Source: CAZFVY01 sp964522665
GTDB taxonomy: Bacteria; Verrucomicrobiota; Verrucomicrobiia; Limisphaerales; CAZFVY01
DNA length: 24,871 bases
Assembly: GCA_964522665.1 (NCBI GenBank)
Contig: CAZFVY010000105.1
Location: forward strand, 1 to 24,871
Direction of reading: 5' to 3'
The number at the start of each line of letters is the position of its first letter. The stretch's first letter is position 1. Shown in pieces: positions 20,969-24,871 of the stretch. The translations under genes were made by a program, and so were the position numbers. Below the pieces are notes generated by a model. It did not search any database. It was not told where the DNA came from and saw only the letters and a list, made by a program, of their open reading frames with translations.

Positions 20969-21684
20969 TCGGTTCCCTTGTCCCCCGCGGTGAGCTGTCC
21001 ATCTTCCATATGGAGGATGCGATCCGCATACTCGTTGATGCGCGCGTCATGGGTCACAATCAGTATGCAACGGTGTTCATTGAGAATTTGTTCCTTTACA
21101 AAAGCGATGATCATTCTCCCGGTGTCACCGTCCAACGACGCGGTTGGTTCATCGAGAATCAATATCTCCGGTCGGCTGATGATCGCGCGGGCGATCGCCA
21201 CGCGCTGTTGTTCGCCGCCCGAAAGCTTCACGGGCAGAATATTGCCCCGATTGCCCAGGCCGACAATTTCAAGCTGCTTTCGGGCCTCGTTGATGGATTG
21301 ATTCCAGTCGCGCCGCTGGAGGATGAGCGGAATGGCGACGTTCTCAGCCGTCGTCAACCGCGGGAACAAATGATAGTCTTGAAAGACGAATCCAATGGTG
21401 TTTAAACGGAAGTCGGCTAACTGGTCATTGGTCTGAGTCCAGATATCGTTTCCTTTGACTTTGACCGTGCCGGAGTCGGGACGAAGGATGCCGGAGATCA
21501 TGCTGAGCATCGTGGTCTTGCCACTGCCGGAGGGCCCGACAATGAATAGCATCTCACCAAAGTGAGCGACCAACCCGACACCATTTACCGCGATCTTTTT
21601 GGTTTCGCCTGCACCGAAGCATTTGGTCAGACCGGTGGCGACGATTGCTTCATTCTGGATCGGCGTGGCGGTGTCGAGGCTCAT
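20965..21684 (-). CDS. ABC exporter ATP-binding protein, DevA/LolD/MacB type
   Basis: A 239-residue ATPase when started at ATG 21684 (MSLDTATP), four bases after the phosphoketolase stop; a longer frame to 21816 lies inside the phosphoketolase gene and is rejected. Walker A is GPSGSGKTT, the Q-loop VFQDYHLFPRLT, the signature LSGGEQQRVAIARA, Walker B ILILDEPTASLD and the switch histidine VTHD. The N-terminal half (TKCFGAGETKKIAVNGV) matches the MacB/LolD subgroup. It powers the export system encoded by the next three genes. The overlap with the adaptor gene and close spacing to phosphoketolase point to one transcript. Confidence 0.95.
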   Translation of the reverse strand: MSLDTATPIQNEAIVATGLTKCFGAGETKKIAVNGVGLVAHFGEMLFIVGPSGSGKTTMLSMISGILRPDSGTVKVKGNDIWTQTNDQLADFRLNTIGFVFQDYHLFPRLTTAENVAIPLILQRRDWNQSINEARKQLEIVGLGNRGNILPVKLSGGEQQRVAIARAIISRPEILILDEPTASLDGDTGRMIIAFVKEQILNEHRCILIVTHDARINEYADRILHMEDGQLTAGDKGTE

Positions 21685-21688
21685 GATT

Positions 21689-24127
21689 TTAGCGCGTGGA
21701 TACCTCGCCGGGAATCGATCCGGTTGTTTCTGAGCGCCCTGGCGTTTGTGGAGCAATTGCGCGCCGATTCCACATCCAGTCGCGGATTTCCGGCAAATCT
21801 TGACCGTGTTTATCAATGTATTGCTTGTGTTCGATCAATTTGTCCTGCAGTCGCTGTTTCAGGAAGATGCCCCGATCACCGGTCTGCGGCAGGCGGTCGA
21901 TCGCGTCCATCACTAGATGGAAGCCGTCGAGATCGTTCAAGACGGTCATGTCGAACGGCGTTGTGCTCGTGCCCTCTTCCTTGTAGCCGCGGACGTGCAG
22001 ATTCCGATGATTGGCACGTCGATAAGTCAGCCGGTGGATCAACCACGGGTAGGCGTGGAACGCAAAAATCACCGGCTTGTCCTTGGTGAATAGCTCGTCA
22101 AAATCGAGGTCATTCAAGCCGTGCGGATGCTCGGTTTGGGGCTGCAGCTTCATGAGGTCAACGACGTTGACCACCCGGATTCTCAGGTCGGGAAGGTGTT
22201 CGCGCAGAATCGAGGCGGCGGCGAGCGTCTCGAGGGTGGGAACATCGCCGCAACACGCCATCACCACGTCCGGTGACGCTTGCTGGTCATTGCTGGCCCA
22301 CTGCCAGATGCCGATCCCCTCGGCGCAGTGTTCAACGGCTTCGTCCATCTTCAGCCATTGCGGCGCGGGATGCTTGCCGGCAATAACGACGTTGACGTAA
22401 TGCCGGCTGCGCAGACAATGATCCATGACCGACAGCAGGCAATTTGCGTCCGGTGGCAGGTAAACGCGCACAATCTCCGCTTTCTTGTTAACGACGTGAT
22501 CGATAAAACCAGGGTCTTGATGCGTGAAGCCGTTGTGGTCCTGCCGCCAAACGTGCGAGGCGAGCAGGTGGTTCAACGAAGCGATTTTACCCCGCCACGG
22601 CAGGCTCGAGGTGACCTTCAGCCACTTGGCGTGTTGGTTGAACATCGAATCAATGATGTGAATGAACGCTTCGTAACAATTGAAGACGCCGTGCCGCCCC
22701 GTAAGCAGGTAGCCTTCGAGCCAGCCTTCGCATTGATGCTCGCTGAGCATCGAGTCCAGCACGCGTCCGTCGCGAGCGAGAAATTCGTCGTTCGGCAAGG
22801 TGGCGGCGCCCCACTGGCGTTGGGTCACTTGGAAGAGGGCCTCAAGCCCATTGGAAAGCGTTTCGTCCGGGCCAAAGACGCGAAAATTCCGCTGTTCCCG
22901 GTTGAGCTTGGCGACATTCCGCAGGAAAGGACCGAGCACATGAACGTCACCGATGCCGCGCACCCCGGGAGCGGCGACGTCCGCCGCATACTCGCGGAAA
23001 TCCGGCAACCGCAGATCACGGAGGAGCAGTCCGCCGTTGGCATGTGGATTCGCGCCCATGCGGCGGTCGCCTTTGGGCGCCAATTCTGCCAAATCGGTTC
23101 TCAGTCGGCCTGATTCATCAAAAAGTTCTTGTGGCCGGTAGCTCCGCAGCCATTCTTCCAGGAGCTTGAGGTGTTCGGGATGGATCGCCGGGTCAGAAAG
23201 CGGCACTTGATGCGCGCGAAAGGTTCCTTCGACCGGGAGGCCATCCACCACCTTTGGCCCCGTCCACCCCTTGGGTGAATTGAGGACGATCATCGGCCAG
23301 CGCGGACGCGTGAAGGCGACCGGAAGCCGGGCGTCTCGCTGGATGGATTTGATCTGCTCGACCGCCACGTCGAGCGTCGCGGCCATCGCGTCATGCATCA
23401 GGCGAGGCTCGTGACCCTCGACGAAGTAGGGCGTCCAGCCGTAACCACGTAGCAACTGCTCCGATTCCTCGCGCGTGATCCTGGCCAGGAGGGTCGGGTT
23501 GGAGATCTTGTAGCCATTCAAGTGCAGAATAGGTAGCACTGCGCCGTCGGTGGACGGATTCAGGAATTTGTTCGAATGCCACGCCGTGGCCAGCGGCCCG
23601 GTCTCCGCCTCGCCGTCGCCCACGACGCAGGCTACAATCAGCTCGGGATTGTCGAAGACGGCGCCAAAAGAATGGCTAAGCGAATACCCTAGTTCGCCAC
23701 CCTCATGGATCGATCCGGGGCACTCCGGTGAGGCGTGACTGGGAATGCCGCCGGGAAAGGAAAACTGCAGAAAGAGCCTTTGCAACCCGGCTTCATCCTG
23801 GCTGACGTTGGGATAGATTTCGCCGTAGGTGCCCTCGAGATAGGTGTTGCCCACGACGGCCGGCCCGCCGTGTCCCGGTCCGGAGACATAAATCATGTTG
23901 AGGTCATATTTCTTGATGACCCGGTTCAGGTGGACGTGAATGAAGTTCTGCCCCGGAGTCGTGCCCCAGTGTCGCAGTAGCATGTGCCCCACGTCGGTGA
24001 GCGCGAGTGGGCGTTTCAGCAGCGGATTATTGGCGAGGTAAATCTGGCCGACGGAGAGGTAGTTCGCCGCACGCCAGGAAGCGTCCATATTGGCGAGCAG
24101 TTCAGCAGAGAGGGTCTTGGTTTTCAT
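21689..24127 (-). CDS. xfp: Xylulose-5-phosphate/fructose-6-phosphate phosphoketolase
   Basis: A thiamine-diphosphate enzyme that splits xylulose-5-phosphate (and usually fructose-6-phosphate) with phosphate into acetyl phosphate plus glyceraldehyde-3-phosphate or erythrose-4-phosphate. With ATG 24127 it has 812 residues, the family norm. Blocks seen: YVSGPGHGGPAVVGNTYLEG, the ThDP site VVGDGEAETGPLATAW and LNGYKISNPT, SPKGWTGPK, LSEHQCEGWLEGYLLTGRHG, and KLQPQTEHPHGLNDLDFD. The start overlaps the upstream gene's stop as ATGA. A longer frame to 24199 is not conserved. Acetyl phosphate made here can be used by the acetate kinase at 15396-16628. Confidence 0.96.
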   Translation of the reverse strand: MKTKTLSAELLANMDASWRAANYLSVGQIYLANNPLLKRPLALTDVGHMLLRHWGTTPGQNFIHVHLNRVIKKYDLNMIYVSGPGHGGPAVVGNTYLEGTYGEIYPNVSQDEAGLQRLFLQFSFPGGIPSHASPECPGSIHEGGELGYSLSHSFGAVFDNPELIVACVVGDGEAETGPLATAWHSNKFLNPSTDGAVLPILHLNGYKISNPTLLARITREESEQLLRGYGWTPYFVEGHEPRLMHDAMAATLDVAVEQIKSIQRDARLPVAFTRPRWPMIVLNSPKGWTGPKVVDGLPVEGTFRAHQVPLSDPAIHPEHLKLLEEWLRSYRPQELFDESGRLRTDLAELAPKGDRRMGANPHANGGLLLRDLRLPDFREYAADVAAPGVRGIGDVHVLGPFLRNVAKLNREQRNFRVFGPDETLSNGLEALFQVTQRQWGAATLPNDEFLARDGRVLDSMLSEHQCEGWLEGYLLTGRHGVFNCYEAFIHIIDSMFNQHAKWLKVTSSLPWRGKIASLNHLLASHVWRQDHNGFTHQDPGFIDHVVNKKAEIVRVYLPPDANCLLSVMDHCLRSRHYVNVVIAGKHPAPQWLKMDEAVEHCAEGIGIWQWASNDQQASPDVVMACCGDVPTLETLAAASILREHLPDLRIRVVNVVDLMKLQPQTEHPHGLNDLDFDELFTKDKPVIFAFHAYPWLIHRLTYRRANHRNLHVRGYKEEGTSTTPFDMTVLNDLDGFHLVMDAIDRLPQTGDRGIFLKQRLQDKLIEHKQYIDKHGQDLPEIRDWMWNRRAIAPQTPGRSETTGSIPGEVSTR

Positions 24128-24871
24128 TTGGAGAATTCGTAACTCGCCCTGGTGATTTGCCCGAGCCAGTAGGGCTTCGGTCCGGTCGGATGGACCCACG
24201 CCGCTTCACCTTCCAGCGGCACGCGCAGGCCGTCTCGGATGGAATAGTTCCAGACCCGGCATTGCCATGGCATCGTCACCACCGCGGCTCCTGTCGTCCG
24301 TGCGCGCCTCTCGGCGCGGACGGTATCAATCAGAGCGTCATTCTCATTGAAGCGGAAAAGCAACGTGACCGTGACGTCGTGTTCACGGAGCGTCGCGTTC
24401 GCTGAACAATCGTCCACGGCGCTCCAGAAGACGCCCTGGCTTGGGAGAAGCGCCGTAGGATACCAGGCCGCCTCCGCCAGAAAGCGCATCAGCTCACCCC
24501 TCGCCAATTCTTCCTTGCCACGCAGATTGGCGACGGGAAACAATCCGAACACCGCCGCCTGAAGGACCCCCTCACCCGCTACATAGGCGTCACGCACGCG
24601 CACCGGTATGCCGGGAAACATCATGATGCGGGCATCCCAGATGAACCCGGGGCGACGTGTAACCACGCGCTGGACGGCGGCAAACGGTTTCCAGTAACCG
24701 GACATCTCGTCGAGGTTGAATGTGCCGGTCTGCTCCATTCTGACTGCGCTAACCATCCGTTGTCCGTCCGACAACGCGGCACGGAAGAAACGTTGCACGG
24801 GCGCGGGGAGGCTTGTGAGTTCACTGGTTGAGAACCCACAAGATTCGTTCGGATAGCGGGCGGCCTCGATG
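24124..24871 (-). CDS. DUF6920 (formerly DUF6544)-like hypothetical protein, partial at the window edge
   Basis: The frame is open through the right edge of the window, so the N-terminus lies outside. About 248 residues are visible, starting in IEAARYPNE and running through LPAPVQRFFRAAL, MEQTGTFNL, WKPFAAVQRVVTRRPGFIWDA, PVRVRDAYVAGEG, MRFLAEAAWYPTALLPSQGV, PWQCRVWNYS and LRVPLEGEAAWVHPTGPKPYW. The 'P.pVqrfl.a.l', 'gF.WdA', 'R.LaEa.W.PtaLLp..gv.W' and 'pW.....Y...dG...P..geA.W' blocks match the DUF6920 family as I remember it. Function unknown. The stop overlaps the xfp start (ATGA), implying co-translation; genes of this family are not known to take part in phosphoketolase metabolism, so the coupling is of interest. 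Confidence 0.75.
   Translation of the reverse strand, partial: IEAARYPNESCGFSTSELTSLPAPVQRFFRAALSDGQRMVSAVRMEQTGTFNLDEMSGYWKPFAAVQRVVTRRPGFIWDARIMMFPGIPVRVRDAYVAGEGVLQAAVFGLFPVANLRGKEELARGELMRFLAEAAWYPTALLPSQGVFWSAVDDCSANATLREHDVTVTLLFRFNENDALIDTVRAERRARTTGAAVVTMPWQCRVWNYSIRDGLRVPLEGEAAWVHPTGPKPYWLGQITRASYEFSK

Noticed and set aside
22280..23113. Plus-strand open frame (277 codons) opposite phosphoketolase
   Set aside because: Antisense of a highly conserved enzyme gene.
1..24871. CRISPR arrays, tRNA or rRNA genes, insertion-sequence transposases
   Set aside because: I saw no regularly spaced identical repeats, no rRNA-like blocks, and no transposase-type protein; tRNA absence was judged by eye only.

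Overview
The window joins two unlike stretches of DNA. Taken together they suggest an uncultivated soil or freshwater-type Gram-negative bacterium, most likely a member of Verrucomicrobiota. That placement is an inference from the style of the in-gene palindromic repeats, the integrase C-terminus and the stress-gene neighbourhood. No rRNA or marker gene is present to prove it.

Positions 1-11,481 (all + strand, visibly very GC-rich) form a mobile-element backbone of densely packed genes, many overlapping by ATGA or GTGA. In order it holds: a truncated DUF3560-like gene ending at a strong hairpin; a small acidic protein; a RadC/JAB-domain protein; a decayed second RadC copy; an ArdC-N-like protein; a decayed gene with a stop codon and a frameshift; several unknown small genes, including a tandem paralogous pair; a serine recombinase; a minimal clamp-loader-like AAA+ ATPase; more small unknowns; an N6-adenine-methyltransferase-like protein; a broken gene; and an SNF2-type helicase. 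This mix (recombinase, anti-restriction-like protein, RadC-like protein, methyltransferase, helicase, clamp-loader ATPase) is what plasmids and integrative elements carry to replicate, move and survive restriction. At least twelve copies of a short palindromic repeat sit inside its genes, in several reading frames and both orientations, always keeping the host gene open. The ArdC-like protein and the helicase share a C-terminal F-F-G-W-L tail.

Positions 11,482-13,712 are a junction zone: an orphan segment, a minus-strand gene for a SLOG-like sensor fused to four membrane segments (a candidate single-protein immune effector), and the last ~60 codons of a tyrosine integrase. The SLOG gene appears to have lost its native 5' end exactly where the integrase remnant begins.

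Positions 13,713-24,871 (all - strand, less GC-rich) look chromosomal. In transcription order: a DUF6920-like gene (cut by the window edge), phosphoketolase, a complete tripartite ABC export system (ATPase, HlyD-type adaptor, FtsX/DevC-like permease, NodT-type outer-membrane lipoprotein), the last part of cydB, acetate kinase, a triple-BON protein and a double-PRC-barrel protein. Phosphoketolase plus acetate kinase give a short route from sugar phosphates to acetate and ATP. With a cytochrome bd remnant and BON/PRC proteins this resembles a low-oxygen or envelope-stress island. The export cassette lies between xfp and the truncated cydB-ackA, as if inserted into an older operon.
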